From Halochromatium roseum (lineage in GTDB: Bacteria > Pseudomonadota > Gammaproteobacteria > Chromatiales > Chromatiaceae), in the NCBI RefSeq assembly GCF_016653315.1, contig NZ_NHSH01000076.1, positions 1-64,000 of the forward strand: DNA of 64,000 nucleotides. The letters are read 5' to 3'. This document shows positions 37,492-46,399 of this stretch, piece after piece. Under the pieces are notes generated by a model that did no database searches, was not told the DNA's origin, and worked only from the letters and a program-made list of their open reading frames with translations. A program made the translations under genes and the position numbers. How positions within the stretch are numbered: position 1 is the stretch's first letter; each line of letters opens with the position of its first letter.

Positions 37492-38340
37492 TTGAAGACC
37501 CTGTCTTTGATCGGCATCGGTCCCGGTGGGCCTGAATACCTGACTGTGCAGGCCATCGAGGTCATGCGTCGCGTCGATGTCTTTTTCATGCTCGAGAAGG
37601 AGGGGCGCGGCAAGGAAGAGCTGTTGGAGATTCGGCGCCGCATCATGGATCGCTACCTCGAGCCTGGCCGCTATCGGGTCGTCACCGCAAGCAGCCCGCC
37701 GCGGAGTACCGCCAAGGGTTATCAGCAGGGTGTCGAGGCCTGGCATGCGCAGAAGCGTAGGCTGTTCGTCGAGCTGTTCGAGCAGGAACTCGCAGAGGGT
37801 CAATCTGGGGCCTTTTTGATCTGGGGTGATCCGGCGCTCTATGATCAGACGGTGAGCCTGATCAGCACCATTGTCACCGCGGCTCCCGATCGCTATGCGC
37901 TCGAGGTGATCCCAGGCATCAGCGCCGTGCAAGCGTTGACCGCCCAGCATCGCATCCCACTCAACCGCGTTGGCGAGACGATCAGCATCACGACGGGTCG
38001 GCAGATGGCGCAGTGCGATCCGAGCAGCGTGATCAACGCCTTCGTGATGCTCGATGGTGAGGAGGCGTTTCAACGCTTTACCGGCCAGAACATGGACATC
38101 TACTGGGGCGCTTATCTGGGCACCGATGACGAGCTACTCATCGCTGGCGCCTTGGATGAGGTGCAGGATGAACTGCTCGAGACCAGGCGTCGTGCGCGTG
38201 AGCGCAAGGGCTGGATCATGGATACCTATCTGCTGCGGCGGCGCCCTGATGACCGGGTGCGCGACAGGCCTCGCTTTCAGGGCAGGGAAGAGGGTCATGA
38301 TGAGCCGAGCACAGGGGCTGTCGCGATCGACGCGCGCTGA
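37492..38340 (+). CDS. cobF: precorrin-6A synthase (deacetylating)
   Basis: SAM-dependent methyltransferase of the aerobic-type (late cobalt) corrin route; it methylates C-1 and removes the C-20 fragment as acetate, a step without counterpart in the CbiD route. The 282 residues have GIGPGGPEYLTVQAIEVM, GDPALYD, the VIPGISAVQAL core of precorrin methylases and WGAYLGTDDELLIAG typical of CobF. Start is TTG 37492 after GAGGTGAGGG. The C-tail is basic and Arg-rich. A duplicated CGCGCGCTGA straddles its stop. It opens the first cobalamin block. Confidence 0.93.
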   Translation: MKTLSLIGIGPGGPEYLTVQAIEVMRRVDVFFMLEKEGRGKEELLEIRRRIMDRYLEPGRYRVVTASSPPRSTAKGYQQGVEAWHAQKRRLFVELFEQELAEGQSGAFLIWGDPALYDQTVSLISTIVTAAPDRYALEVIPGISAVQALTAQHRIPLNRVGETISITTGRQMAQCDPSSVINAFVMLDGEEAFQRFTGQNMDIYWGAYLGTDDELLIAGALDEVQDELLETRRRARERKGWIMDTYLLRRRPDDRVRDRPRFQGREEGHDEPSTGAVAIDAR

Positions 38341-38350
38341 CGCGCGCTGA
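38331..38350 (+). repeat. 10-bp tandem duplication across the cobF stop codon
   Basis: CGCGCGCTGA is present twice in a row (38331-38340, 38341-38350); the first copy contains the cobF TGA stop, so the duplication leaves the protein unchanged. Confidence 0.9.
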
Positions 38351-38366
38351 GTAGCTGTAAATCCTG

Positions 38367-39152
38367 TCAATCGCTGGCCGTCTGCGCAGGACGAAACCGG
38401 CGCGGAAACTGGGCGTCATAGAGCTTTGAGGTCTTGGCCCCAGTCAGCGCGCGTGCGCCTAGGGCAGGGCTGGCGAGGATCATCGCCTGACGCTCAATGC
38501 CGGCTGCCTGGCAGCGCGTGGCGATGTCGGCCAAGGTGCCGCGCAAGACCTGTTCCTCGCCCGGCCAGGTCGCCTTGTAGACGACCACGATCGGGGCCGA
38601 TTCGGCCCAGCCGGCGCCGATCAGGGTCTCGGCGACCTGCGCGATGCGATCGATCGCCAGGAAGATGCAGAGGCTGCACCGATGTGCGGCCAGCGATGCC
38701 AGGGATTCGGTCGCCGGCATCTTGGTGCGTCCCGCTAGACGGGTGAAGACGACGCTCTGAGTCACCTCGGGCAGGGTCAAGCATTCCCCGGCGGCGGCGG
38801 CCGAGGCCATCGCCGAGGAGACGCCTGGCACGATACCGATCGGGATCTGGGCGCGATCTAGGGGCCGCGCGAGCTCGGCGAGCGCGCCATAGAGGGTCGG
38901 GTCACCGGTCTGCAGGCGCACGACGGTTTGATGACGGGCTGCGCGCTCGAGCAGCCAGTCGGTAACCTGCTCGAGATCCATCGATTTGGAATCGGCGATC
39001 TCGCAGTCGGCCGAGGCCCACTGCAAGGCGGTCTCAGCGACCAGCGAGCCGGCATAGAGGATGGCGCCAGCCTCGGCCAAGAGCCGCGTGCCGCGCAGGG
39101 TGATCAGATCCGGCGCGCCTGGGCCGGCACCGACAAACCAGACCTTACCCAT
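38367..39152 (-). CDS. cobM: precorrin-4 C(11)-methyltransferase
   Basis: SAM enzyme that methylates C-11 of precorrin-4. The 261 residues show VWFVGAGPGAPDLITLRG, the SAM region LQTGDPTLYGALAEL, PGVSSAMASAAAAGECLTLP, and TEMPATESLAS-like (RTKMPATESLASLAAH). It is the CobM/CbiF family; CobM is named because the neighbours are of the cob route. It is convergent with cobF, 26 bases apart. Start ATG 39152 fits the family N-terminus. Confidence 0.94.
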   Translation of the reverse strand: MGKVWFVGAGPGAPDLITLRGTRLLAEAGAILYAGSLVAETALQWASADCEIADSKSMDLEQVTDWLLERAARHQTVVRLQTGDPTLYGALAELARPLDRAQIPIGIVPGVSSAMASAAAAGECLTLPEVTQSVVFTRLAGRTKMPATESLASLAAHRCSLCIFLAIDRIAQVAETLIGAGWAESAPIVVVYKATWPGEEQVLRGTLADIATRCQAAGIERQAMILASPALGARALTGAKTSKLYDAQFPRRFRPAQTASD

Positions 39153-39524
39153 GCGGGTGTCCCCCCTGAGCCAGGGCTGGGCACAAGAACTGGACGGCTG
39201 CGCTCAACGAGGAGCGCATCCTATGGGCGCAGTTGCTGAAGATGTAGGCACAGTTGGGGCCTGTACCGAACGCGGTGAGCAGCCTGTAACAGTGCTTGGA
39301 GCGGCTGAGCGTGATGGAGGGAGTGGACGTCATAAGGAAGGAAACCAATAGCAAGTGTGAACGAGAGATGCTTTGAGCAAAGAAAGTGTCCATCAATTTC
39401 TTCGTCTCGCAGCGCAGTGTCAGCTGATCGTCGGATCGGATCAACCGATAACCGCCGACCCCTGGGCTTCTGACTGAGCGACCCATCAGCCTGTCAACGA
39501 TGTTCATCCTGAAGACCATCAACA
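39153..39524. other. intergenic region between cobM and tcuA
   Basis: 370 bases without a gene, between divergent promoters. I looked for a cobalamin riboswitch (B12 box, GCCACTG hairpin) and did not find one. No terminator hairpin is evident. Confidence 0.45.
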
Positions 39525-40847
39525 ATGCCACAGCCTGATGTGCCACAGCCTGATGTCCTGGTCGTCGGCGGCGGTGCCGCAGCGCTCTGTGCCGCGATCA
39601 CGGCGGGTCGCGCGGGCGCCTCGGTGCAACTGCTCGAGCGCGCACCGGCAGGAGAGCGTGGTGGCAACAGCCGACATTCACGCAATTTCCGCTACGTGCA
39701 TGAGGGTCCGTCACCGTTCTCGGCCGGCCCTTATCCTGAGACCGAGTTTCGCAGCGACCTGGCGCGGGTTGCCGGCAGTGATCAAGACCCGGCGCTGTTG
39801 CGCCTGTTGATTGAGCGCTCAACTGATCTTCCCAACTGGCTGCTTGGCGCCGGCGCGCAATTACAGCCGGTGGCAGGCGGTGGCCTGCCTCGCTCGCGCA
39901 AGACTGCCTTCCTGCTCGGCGGTGGCAAGACCATGCTCAACGCCCTCTATGCGACCGCTGAACGGTTAGGCGTGGATATCCGCTATAGCGCCAGCGTCGA
40001 GTCGCTTATCCTCGACAACGGCGCTGTGCAAGCGGTGCATTTCGGAGAGCAGGGTGGGCAGCGCGTCCATCCTAAGGCCACCATCCTCTGCTCGGGCGGT
40101 GCGCAAGCGGATCGGGCCTGGCTGCGAACGCACGGTGGCGCCGGCGCCGATGGCTTCATCAACCGCGGCACGCCGCATGCGACCAGCTCGGTGCTCCGCA
40201 GCCTGCTGAGCCAGGGCGTTGCGGCGGTGGGCGACCCAACAACCGCCTATCTGGTCGCCGTCGACGCCCGCTCGCCGGCCGATGACGGCGGCATCGTGAC
40301 CCGGGTGCGCTCGATGCATGCCGGTATCGTTGTCGATCGCCATGGCCAGCGTCACTATGACGAACGCGCGGATACGGCCTCCACGCGCTACTCGGCCTGG
40401 GGCCAGCGGCTTGCCGACTTCCCGGGGCAGATCGGCTATCTGATTCTCGACCGGCAGGGGCTGCAGGTCGAGGTGCCGTCCTTCTATCCACCGATCAGCG
40501 CTCCTCGCATTGCTGACCTAGCTCAGCAATTCGGTATCCCTGCGGCTGCGCTTGAGCAGGCACTGGACAGATACAATGCCGCGGTGCGACCGTTCGAGCC
40601 ACCCTTTTTCGCTTATCCGATGCGTCCCGGGATCACCTTCACCTATCACGGCGTCGCTGTTGATGCCTCGCTAAGAGTCCGTCATCAAACGTATGGCCCG
40701 ATCGACAATCTGTTCGCGGCCGGGATGCTGATGGCGCCGAACCTACTCAGTCGCGGCTATCTCTCCGGTTTGGCCCTGATGATTGGGCTGGCGACGGGAC
40801 GTGCGGCCGGGGAGGGCGCGGTACGTAACGCCATCTGCGGTGTATAG
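39525..40847 (+). CDS. tcuA: FAD-dependent TcuA-like oxidoreductase (CobZ N-terminal half)
   Basis: Flavoprotein of the succinate dehydrogenase/fumarate reductase family, annotated as tricarballylate dehydrogenase in citrate-analogue operons. The 440 residues have the FAD fold (VLVVGGGAAALCAAITAGRAG), HSRNFRYVHEG and the C-terminal AAGMLMAPNLLSRGYLSG. In Rhodobacter capsulatus a TcuA-TcuB fusion, CobZ, replaces CobG in cobalamin ring contraction; here the pair sits among cob genes and no cobG is present, so a CobZ role is the best reading. A start at 39525 has repeated PQPDV residues; the true start could be slightly later. Stop is four bases before tcuB's ATG. Confidence 0.85.
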   Translation: MPQPDVPQPDVLVVGGGAAALCAAITAGRAGASVQLLERAPAGERGGNSRHSRNFRYVHEGPSPFSAGPYPETEFRSDLARVAGSDQDPALLRLLIERSTDLPNWLLGAGAQLQPVAGGGLPRSRKTAFLLGGGKTMLNALYATAERLGVDIRYSASVESLILDNGAVQAVHFGEQGGQRVHPKATILCSGGAQADRAWLRTHGGAGADGFINRGTPHATSSVLRSLLSQGVAAVGDPTTAYLVAVDARSPADDGGIVTRVRSMHAGIVVDRHGQRHYDERADTASTRYSAWGQRLADFPGQIGYLILDRQGLQVEVPSFYPPISAPRIADLAQQFGIPAAALEQALDRYNAAVRPFEPPFFAYPMRPGITFTYHGVAVDASLRVRHQTYGPIDNLFAAGMLMAPNLLSRGYLSGLALMIGLATGRAAGEGAVRNAICGV

Positions 40848-40851
40848 GTTG

Positions 40852-42117
40852 ATGAGAGAGACAGCAGCAGTGAGGAAAATGGCTGATCCTGCGGCGGTGA
40901 TTGAAGTGGCGGCAAGCCACTGGGTCGATTCAGCGATGACTTTGGAGAGGCTGGACTGGGCCGCTCAGCGGTCTGCCGTGGAGCAGCCGCAATCGACGGC
41001 CGAGGCCGAGGCCCGGCGCGCGCTGCATCTCTGTAACGTCTGCGGCTACTGCAACGGTCTCTGCCCGGTGTTCGACGCTGCAAAACGCCGCCCGCTGCTC
41101 GTAGCTGGGGATCTGGACCAACTCGCCAATCTTTGTCATCACTGCCGCAGCTGCCTCTACGCCTGCCAGTACGCACCACCGCATCCGTTTGCGCTCAATG
41201 TCCCGCGTGCGCTGGCGCGTACCCGCGCCGACAGCTATGCAAGGCATGCCTGGCCACAGCCCTTGGCGCGGCTGTTCGCGAATCCGCATCGGGCGGCGCT
41301 GTTGGCCTCGCTGGTCACGACCCTGCCGTTACTGATGCTGGTGCTGATCAGCGTTCCGGTTGATCAGGTTTGGGCGGTGCATCGGGGACCGGGGGCCTTT
41401 TATCAGGTGCTGCCCTGGGGCTGGATGGTGCTGCTTGCTGGACTTTCGCTAGGCTGGTCGCTGCTCGCGCTTGGGCTAGGGGTGGGTCGGTTCTGGCGGG
41501 CGAGCGCGGGAGTTCGGGCGAGCGCGGGGACTGATGAGCATGTGCTGCTGCCACAGAGACGACGACTTGCAGCGCTGAAAACCGCGTTGTCAGAGATGTT
41601 GGCACTGAGCCATCTGCAAGGCGGCGGGGCTGGCTGCGCGGATCTTGACGCCACCCCATCGCGTTGGCGACGCCGTTGGCATCATGCGCTCTTCTATGGC
41701 TTCCTGCTCAGCTTCGCGGCCACCATTGCGGCGACCCTCTACCATCATCTGCTCGGACGCCTAGCGCCGTATCCCTTTTGCAGCGCGCCGGTGCTGCTCG
41801 GCAGCGTTGGCGGGTTGCTGATGCTGATCGGGGTGATGGGTCTTGGATGGATGGGGGCACGCGCTGATCCGCAGCCCAACACGCCCGAGACCCAAAACGC
41901 CAATCAGGCGCTCTTATGGCTGCTCGGCGCCGTCGCCCTTAGTGGGCTGCTACTGTTGCTTTGGCGCGAGACGGCGGCGATGGCACTGCTGCTGATCTGG
42001 CACCTCGGACTGGTGCTGGCGCTCTTTCTGCTGCTGCCGTATAGCAAACTGGTGCATGCTCCTTATCGGCTGGCTGCGCTCTGGCGCGATGCGCTAGAAC
42101 GGCAACAGCGGGGATAG
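40852..42117 (+). CDS. tcuB: TcuB-like Fe-S/heme membrane protein (CobZ C-terminal half)
   Basis: Electron-transfer partner of the flavoprotein. The 421 residues begin with two cysteine clusters (CNVCGYCNGLCPVFD, then CHHCRSCLYACQYAPPHPF), suited to two [4Fe-4S] centres, and continue with about six membrane spans with several His, as in the heme-binding half of CobZ. ATG 40852 is used; ATG 40879 with GAGGAAA is an alternative, and the upstream frame overlaps tcuA. Being separate from tcuA, this is a split version of CobZ. It would pass electrons for ring contraction of precorrin-3A; not tested here. Confidence 0.84.
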   Translation: MRETAAVRKMADPAAVIEVAASHWVDSAMTLERLDWAAQRSAVEQPQSTAEAEARRALHLCNVCGYCNGLCPVFDAAKRRPLLVAGDLDQLANLCHHCRSCLYACQYAPPHPFALNVPRALARTRADSYARHAWPQPLARLFANPHRAALLASLVTTLPLLMLVLISVPVDQVWAVHRGPGAFYQVLPWGWMVLLAGLSLGWSLLALGLGVGRFWRASAGVRASAGTDEHVLLPQRRRLAALKTALSEMLALSHLQGGGAGCADLDATPSRWRRRWHHALFYGFLLSFAATIAATLYHHLLGRLAPYPFCSAPVLLGSVGGLLMLIGVMGLGWMGARADPQPNTPETQNANQALLWLLGAVALSGLLLLLWRETAAMALLLIWHLGLVLALFLLLPYSKLVHAPYRLAALWRDALERQQRG

Positions 42118-42122
42118 CTGCC

Positions 42123-42160
42123 GTGACAGAGTAGGAAAGAAGTGACAGAGTAGGAAAAAA
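42123..42160 (+). repeat. 19-bp tandem duplication upstream of cobK
   Basis: GTGACAGAGTAGGAAAGAA (42123-42141) is followed by GTGACAGAGTAGGAAAAAA (42142-42160), one base apart. Confidence 0.9.
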
Positions 42161-42170
42161 GGATGAACCC

Positions 42171-42218
42171 AAAAAGAGCAGTTCAACCGCAGAAGATGAC
42201 GCAGATGAACGCAGAGTG
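42171..42218 (+). repeat. dispersed repeat, copy 3
   Basis: AAAAAGAGCA, four bases, then ACCGCAGA and two GCAGA-containing units, matching the layout of 8679-8717. It ends ten bases before the cobK start and may carry part of its leader. Confidence 0.6.
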
Positions 42219-42227
42219 GTTGATAGG

Positions 42228-43064
42228 ATGAACAGCATTCTCATCCTTGGCGGCACGACGGAGGGCTACGCGCTGGCTGAGGCCTTGGCCGCGCATCGGC
42301 AAGCACGGCCGCCCGGTCAGCCCGGTCAGCCCGGTCAGCCAACGCCGCGAGCGCTCGACCCTGCTCACTGGCGCGTGATCAGCTCGCTCGCCGGTCGCAC
42401 CAGCAGCCCGCGGCTACCCGCGGGTGAGACCCGCATCGGTGGGTTTGGTGGGGTTGCTGGGCTGGTCGACTATCTGCGCGAGCAGCGAATCGCAGCGGTC
42501 GTCGATGCGACTCATCCGTTTGCCGCGACCATGGGCTGGCATGCGGCCGAGGCTTGCCAGGCGCTCCGTCTACCATTATTGCGGCTGGAGCGACCCGCCT
42601 GGCAGCCCGAGCCCGGTGATTGCTGGCACTCGGTTGCAGACTGGGACAGTGCTTGCGAAACGCTGCGGGAGATTGGGGCGCGCCGTGTGCTGCTTGCGCT
42701 TGGACGCCAGGATCTCCAGCCGTTTATCGATCTGACGGCCGTCCACTTCCTGATCCGTTGCGTCAGCCCACCGGAGCCGCTGCCTACCTTCGCGAACGCT
42801 GAACTACTGCTCGCGCGCGGCCCCTTCGACCTGGCCAGCGAGCGGGCACTGCTCGACGCACATCGCATCGATGCCATCGTCTGCAAGAACAGTGGCGGCG
42901 AGGCAACAGCAGCCAAACTCATCGCCGCGCGTGAGCGCGAGATCCCCGTCGTGATCCGGCAGCGCCCATCGCGCCCGACACTGCCAAGCTGCGCCGATGT
43001 CAGCAGCGCAGGAGACTGGCTGGCGCAGGTGTTGGAGACAGACCAGAGTGCCCTGGACCCTTGA
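42228..43064 (+). CDS. cobK: precorrin-6A reductase
   Basis: NADPH-dependent reductase that turns precorrin-6A into precorrin-6B. The 278 residues have the Rossmann start ILILGGTTEGYALAEAL, GGFGGVAGLVDYLREQ, DATHPFAATMGWHAAEAC, ALGRQDLQPF and CKNSGGEATAAKL. Residues 29-37 are GQPGQPGQP, coded by three perfect 9-bp repeats (42312-42338) in a variable loop. ATG 42228 (GGATG context) is used; GTG 42216 is in frame. It is convergent with cobJ, 44 bases apart. Confidence 0.94.
   Translation: MNSILILGGTTEGYALAEALAAHRQARPPGQPGQPGQPTPRALDPAHWRVISSLAGRTSSPRLPAGETRIGGFGGVAGLVDYLREQRIAAVVDATHPFAATMGWHAAEACQALRLPLLRLERPAWQPEPGDCWHSVADWDSACETLREIGARRVLLALGRQDLQPFIDLTAVHFLIRCVSPPEPLPTFANAELLLARGPFDLASERALLDAHRIDAIVCKNSGGEATAAKLIAAREREIPVVIRQRPSRPTLPSCADVSSAGDWLAQVLETDQSALDP
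42312..42338 (+). repeat. three perfect 9-bp repeats inside cobK
   Basis: CCCGGTCAG is repeated three times without a mismatch in the cobK frame, coding the GQPGQPGQP loop. Confidence 0.95.
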
Positions 43065-43108
43065 GGCGAGCGCTGAATTTACAGATCGATCGCGAACCAA
43101 TGATGAGT

Positions 43109-43909
43109 CTATCCCGCTTCTGGATACCAGCGCGGCGTATAGACCCAACGCTGCCCCTCGGCGGCCTCAAGGGTGCGGGTCTGCGAGGAGCCGATGATGA
43201 TGACCGTGCGCATATCGACCTGTTCAGGATCGACCTCGGCGAGCGTCGTGACAATGACCTGCTCGTCGATGCGACCGATCGACCGGCCCAGGATCACTGG
43301 GGTCTCAGGCGCGCGATGCGCACGCAATAGCGCCAGGGCCTCGCTGAACTGATGCGGCCGAGCGCGCGAACTCGGGTTGTAGAGCGCGATCACCAGATCG
43401 GCCTCGGCGGCCAGCTGCAAACGGCGCGCGATCACCGACCAAGGCTTGAGATTGTCCGACAGTGACAGGGTGCAGAAGTCGTGCCCGAGCGGTGCGCCGA
43501 TTCGGGCGGCGGCAGCCTGGGCGGCGGAGATGCCGGGGATGATCTGCAGATCGACCGCACCCCAAACCGGGTCTTTGGCCTGCTCCAGCGCCTCCATCAC
43601 CGCCGTCGCCATCGCAAAGATGCCGGGATCACCGGAGGAAACGACGACGACGCGATGCCCGGCGGCGGCGAGCTGGAAGGCATGACGTGCGCGTTCCAGC
43701 TCAACCCGGTTGTCAGAGTCGTGGACGCGCTGATCATCCCGAAATGGACCCGCGAGCTGGATATAGGTGCGATAGCCGATGATGTCTTCGGCTTCGCTCA
43801 GCGCGGCGCGCGCGGCTGGGGCGAGTAAGGCCGGGTCACCAGGACCGAGCCCGATCACACGCAGCCAGCCTTGGGGCCTGGGCGGAGTGCTGCTGGGTTG
43901 CCTGCTCAT
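43109..43909 (-). CDS. cobJ: precorrin-3B C(17)-methyltransferase
   Basis: SAM enzyme that methylates C-17 during ring contraction, acting right after the CobG/CobZ step. The 266 residues show [87 protein letters not shown] and [11 protein letters not shown]. Its start overlaps the cobI stop by four bases, forming the minus-strand cobH-cobI-cobJ operon. Confidence 0.96.
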   Translation of the reverse strand: MSRQPSSTPPRPQGWLRVIGLGPGDPALLAPAARAALSEAEDIIGYRTYIQLAGPFRDDQRVHDSDNRVELERARHAFQLAAAGHRVVVVSSGDPGIFAMATAVMEALEQAKDPVWGAVDLQIIPGISAAQAAAARIGAPLGHDFCTLSLSDNLKPWSVIARRLQLAAEADLVIALYNPSSRARPHQFSEALALLRAHRAPETPVILGRSIGRIDEQVIVTTLAEVDPEQVDMRTVIIIGSSQTRTLEAAEGQRWVYTPRWYPEAG

Positions 43910-44718
43910 GCGGCTTGCCAGCGCTCGCCTGGTACCAGGATCATCGAGAAGTAGGGCACCTGCGCGGGGTCGACCTCGGCGAGTGGGCGAATCTGCTCGT
44001 TGGTCATGGTCGCGCGCTCGACATAGAGCGCCCGATCGCCGAGCCCCAGCGTCATGATGACCCGGCGCACCTTCGCGAAGTTGCTGCCCAGCTTCATGAT
44101 GGCGGCGGCCTGGGCGTTGGCGAGCATCCGTTCCAGGTCCGCCTCGGGTAGGGTGCCAGCCAGTACCAGCAGGGTTTGATCACGGTAGACCAGCGGCGTC
44201 TGGAGCACCGAGGCGCTGGCGACGACCGAGCAGACGCCGGGTACCACCTCAGTCTCGAAGCGATCGGCAAGGCGGTCGTGCAGGTACATGAAGGAGCCGT
44301 AGAACAGCGGATCACCCTCGCAGAGCGCGGCAACATCGCGCCCGGCGCGGAGATGTTCGGCGACACGCTCGGCGGAGGCATCGTAGAAGGCGCGCATGGT
44401 GCCTTCGTAGTCGAACGGCGGCGGAGGTGGGCGGCCGGTGACCGGATAGATCAGCGGTAGGCGCTGCTGATCCTCGCGCAGCCAGGACTCGACACTGGTC
44501 AGCGCATTGCCGCGCTTGCGCGGGCCGGCGTAGTAGGCGATCACCTCGGACTCGCGCAGTCGCCGCAGGGCCTTGACGGTGATCAGCTCCGGATCACCCG
44601 GGCCGACCCCGAGCCCGAACAGTCGGCCTGGCTTCGCCGGGTCTGTGGGCTTGATCGGCGTGACTGGATCGAGGCCGGTGCCTAGATCAACGCTGGCGAT
44701 TGGATCGACGGCCGCCAT
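43906..44718 (-). CDS. cobI: precorrin-2 C(20)-methyltransferase
   Basis: SAM enzyme that methylates C-20 of precorrin-2 to give precorrin-3A. The 270 residues have an N-tail of about 30 residues, then [58 protein letters not shown] and [14 protein letters not shown]. It overlaps cobH (TGATG) at the 5' end and cobJ at the 3' end; the three are one operon. Confidence 0.96.
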   Translation of the reverse strand: MAAVDPIASVDLGTGLDPVTPIKPTDPAKPGRLFGLGVGPGDPELITVKALRRLRESEVIAYYAGPRKRGNALTSVESWLREDQQRLPLIYPVTGRPPPPPFDYEGTMRAFYDASAERVAEHLRAGRDVAALCEGDPLFYGSFMYLHDRLADRFETEVVPGVCSVVASASVLQTPLVYRDQTLLVLAGTLPEADLERMLANAQAAAIMKLGSNFAKVRRVIMTLGLGDRALYVERATMTNEQIRPLAEVDPAQVPYFSMILVPGERWQAA

Positions 44719-45344
44719 CAGTGATCCTGCCCTAGCGCGTTGACGGCCGCTGCGGCCATGGCGCTACCACCCCGACGGCCCTGCAGCGTAACGAACGGCA
44801 CTCCACGGCTGTCTGCAGCAAGCGCCTCCTTAGATTCAGCAGCGCCGACGAAGCCGACCGGGAAGCCAAGGATCAAGGCCGGTTTGGCAGCCCCCTCATC
44901 GATCAGCTCGAGCAGCCGGAACAGCGCCGTCGGGGCATTGCCGATCACCACCAGCGCGCCTTCGAGCCGTGGGCGCCAGAGCTCGAGTGCGGCGGCGGTG
45001 CGGGTGTTGCCGATCTGCTTGGCCAGCGCTGGTACCTGCGGGTCGGAGAGCGTGCAGATCACCTCATTGTCTGCCGGCAGCCGGGCGCGGGTGATGCCCT
45101 CGGCCGACATGCGCCCATCGCAGAGGATCGGCGCGCCAACCGCGAGCGCCTCGCGTCCAGCCGTGCCGGCACCTGGTGAGAAGCGGAGGTCATCGATCAC
45201 GTCCGGCATGCCGCAGGCATGGGCGACGCGCACCGCCAGCGCCTCGAGATCAGGCGGGATGCGGCTGAGATCCGCCTCGCGGCGAATGATGGCGAAGGAG
45301 TCGCGGTAGATGGCGTGAGCGTCGCGGTTATAGTCGTACATCAT
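44718..45344 (-). CDS. cobH: precorrin-8X methylmutase
   Basis: Moves the C-11 methyl to C-12, giving hydrogenobyrinic acid. The 208 residues show [54 protein letters not shown], the [22 protein letters not shown] active-site segment and [19 protein letters not shown] 45344 is preferred over TTG 45350; ATG 45341 is next to it. First gene of the cobH-cobI-cobJ operon; its promoter must lie in 45345-45500. Confidence 0.95.
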   Translation of the reverse strand: MMYDYNRDAHAIYRDSFAIIRREADLSRIPPDLEALAVRVAHACGMPDVIDDLRFSPGAGTAGREALAVGAPILCDGRMSAEGITRARLPADNEVICTLSDPQVPALAKQIGNTRTAAALELWRPRLEGALVVIGNAPTALFRLLELIDEGAAKPALILGFPVGFVGAAESKEALAADSRGVPFVTLQGRRGGSAMAAAAVNALGQDH

Positions 45345-45500
45345 GGGCAACTGGCTGCGGCACGGCGAGCAGGACCAAGCGGTACCTGCTGCAAGGCCAA
45401 ACCGTCAAGATTAACCCGAGCCTGTCGCTGGGGCTAGGTCCTGGATCAGCTGATCGGCATCAGTTGATCGGCTTGACTCCGATGATTCGCGCGGCTTGGC

Positions 45501-45529
45501 TTGACACAGCGCGATCAGCCTTCTAGGCT
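45501..45529 (+). promoter_or_regulatory. sigma-70 promoter of the ArsR gene
   Basis: TTGACA (45501-45506), 17 bases, TAGGCT (45524-45529). A second copy with the same spacing (TTGACT, 17, TAGCCT) lies at 51460-51488. Confidence 0.7.
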
Positions 45530-45533
45530 ACAT

Positions 45534-45893
45534 GTGAACAGTTATTCAACTGTTTTAGGAGTATGCGATCTGTCCACTGAGCTCAGTCCTGACCAACGCC
45601 AGGCCCTGGCCGATATGTTCGCCCTGTTGGGCGATCCCACGCGGCTGGGCATCGTTCTGCGTTGTCGTCATCAACGCCGTTCGGTCTCCGAGATCGCCGA
45701 TGCGAGCAACCTGTCGATGTCGCTAGTGAGTCATCACCTGCGTCTGCTGCGCACCGCCGCCTTGCTCAAGGTGGAGCGAGAAGGGCGCCATGCCTACTAC
45801 TCCGTTGCCGATGCCCATGTCGAGCACATGCTCGATGACATGGTCGGTCATGTCCGACACACCAATGACGCCTCGCCTGGGCACACTCATTGA
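45534..45893 (+). CDS. ArsR/SmtB family metal-sensing repressor (CzrA-like)
   Basis: The winged helix spans about residues 28-100 (ALLGDPTRLGIVLRC, VSEIADASNLSMSLVSHHLRLLRTAALLKVEREGRHAYYSV). The C-terminal helix carries the alpha-5 metal site: Asp and His of ADAHVEH, then His eleven and fourteen positions on (GHVRH), as in CzrA (D, H, H, H). That predicts a Zn(II)/Co(II) sensor. GTG 45534 lies inside the operator, close to the predicted transcription start; a CTG at 45570, nine bases after TAGGAG, may be used instead. The His-rich protein downstream is its likely target, autoregulated with it. Confidence 0.88.
   Translation: MNSYSTVLGVCDLSTELSPDQRQALADMFALLGDPTRLGIVLRCRHQRRSVSEIADASNLSMSLVSHHLRLLRTAALLKVEREGRHAYYSVADAHVEHMLDDMVGHVRHTNDASPGHTH
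45537..45554. promoter_or_regulatory. ArsR/SmtB-type operator palindrome
   Basis: AACAGTT (45537-45543), ATTC, AACTGTT (45548-45554): a perfect palindrome. Its left side, TGAACAGTTATTCA, resembles the SmtB-class 12-2-12 operator. It overlaps the start of transcription, so a bound sensor would block RNA polymerase. The same palindrome occurs at 51496-51513. Confidence 0.7.
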
Positions 45894-45983
45894 CGCCGAA
45901 GCGAGCTGTTGAATGCCTCAATGTCTTCCACAATCGCCGTATCGGCGCAATCAGCTGAAACGGCTTCAACCGGAGCGCTATCG

Positions 45984-46343
45984 ATGAGCCAACACTGCCA
46001 GTCCCATCCTCACCACGACCATCACCATGGCCCTGGCTGCGGTCATCAGGCCCTGCGCCACGACGATCACATTGACTATCTGCACGATGGCCATCTGCAT
46101 CATCCGCATGAGGTCGATGGTCTCGTCCACTACGACGAGCACGTCATCGCCATCAGCGCAACCAATCCCGACGGCTGCGAGCACCGGCTCACCGCGTGCC
46201 AGGAAGACGGCCATGTGCATGGGCTCGGCTGTGGCCATGAGGCGGTGCCGCACGGGGATCATGTCGACTACATCGTTGACGGTCGACTGCATCATCCACA
46301 CGGCGACCATTGTGATGATCATGGTCCGGTGACCTTGCTCTAG
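45984..46343 (+). CDS. His-rich metal-binding protein with two repeat units
   Basis: A 119-residue protein with about 30 His. Two repeats are visible: HGPGCGHQALRHDDHIDYLH then DGHLHHPH, and HGLGCGHEAVPHGDHVDYIV then DGRLHHPHGDH. Such proteins usually buffer zinc, nickel or cobalt. No signal peptide, so cytosolic. ATG 45984 after GGAG was chosen because the motif begins at MSQHCQSH; earlier starts at 45909 and 45921 exist. It directly follows the CzrA-like gene and shares its promoter. With a cobalamin cluster on both sides, a role in cobalt or zinc storage is plausible but unproven. Confidence 0.85.
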   Translation: MSQHCQSHPHHDHHHGPGCGHQALRHDDHIDYLHDGHLHHPHEVDGLVHYDEHVIAISATNPDGCEHRLTACQEDGHVHGLGCGHEAVPHGDHVDYIVDGRLHHPHGDHCDDHGPVTLL

Positions 46344-46399
46344 AGCGGCGAGTCGTTCTCGACGCGCTGGTGCTCGCAGGCCCAGGACAGGCTAAGGAC

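Noticed and set aside
39525-42117. Tricarballylate catabolism operon (tcu)
   Set aside because: No tcuC transporter or tcuR regulator is nearby and all neighbours are cobalamin genes, so a CobZ-like role is more likely.
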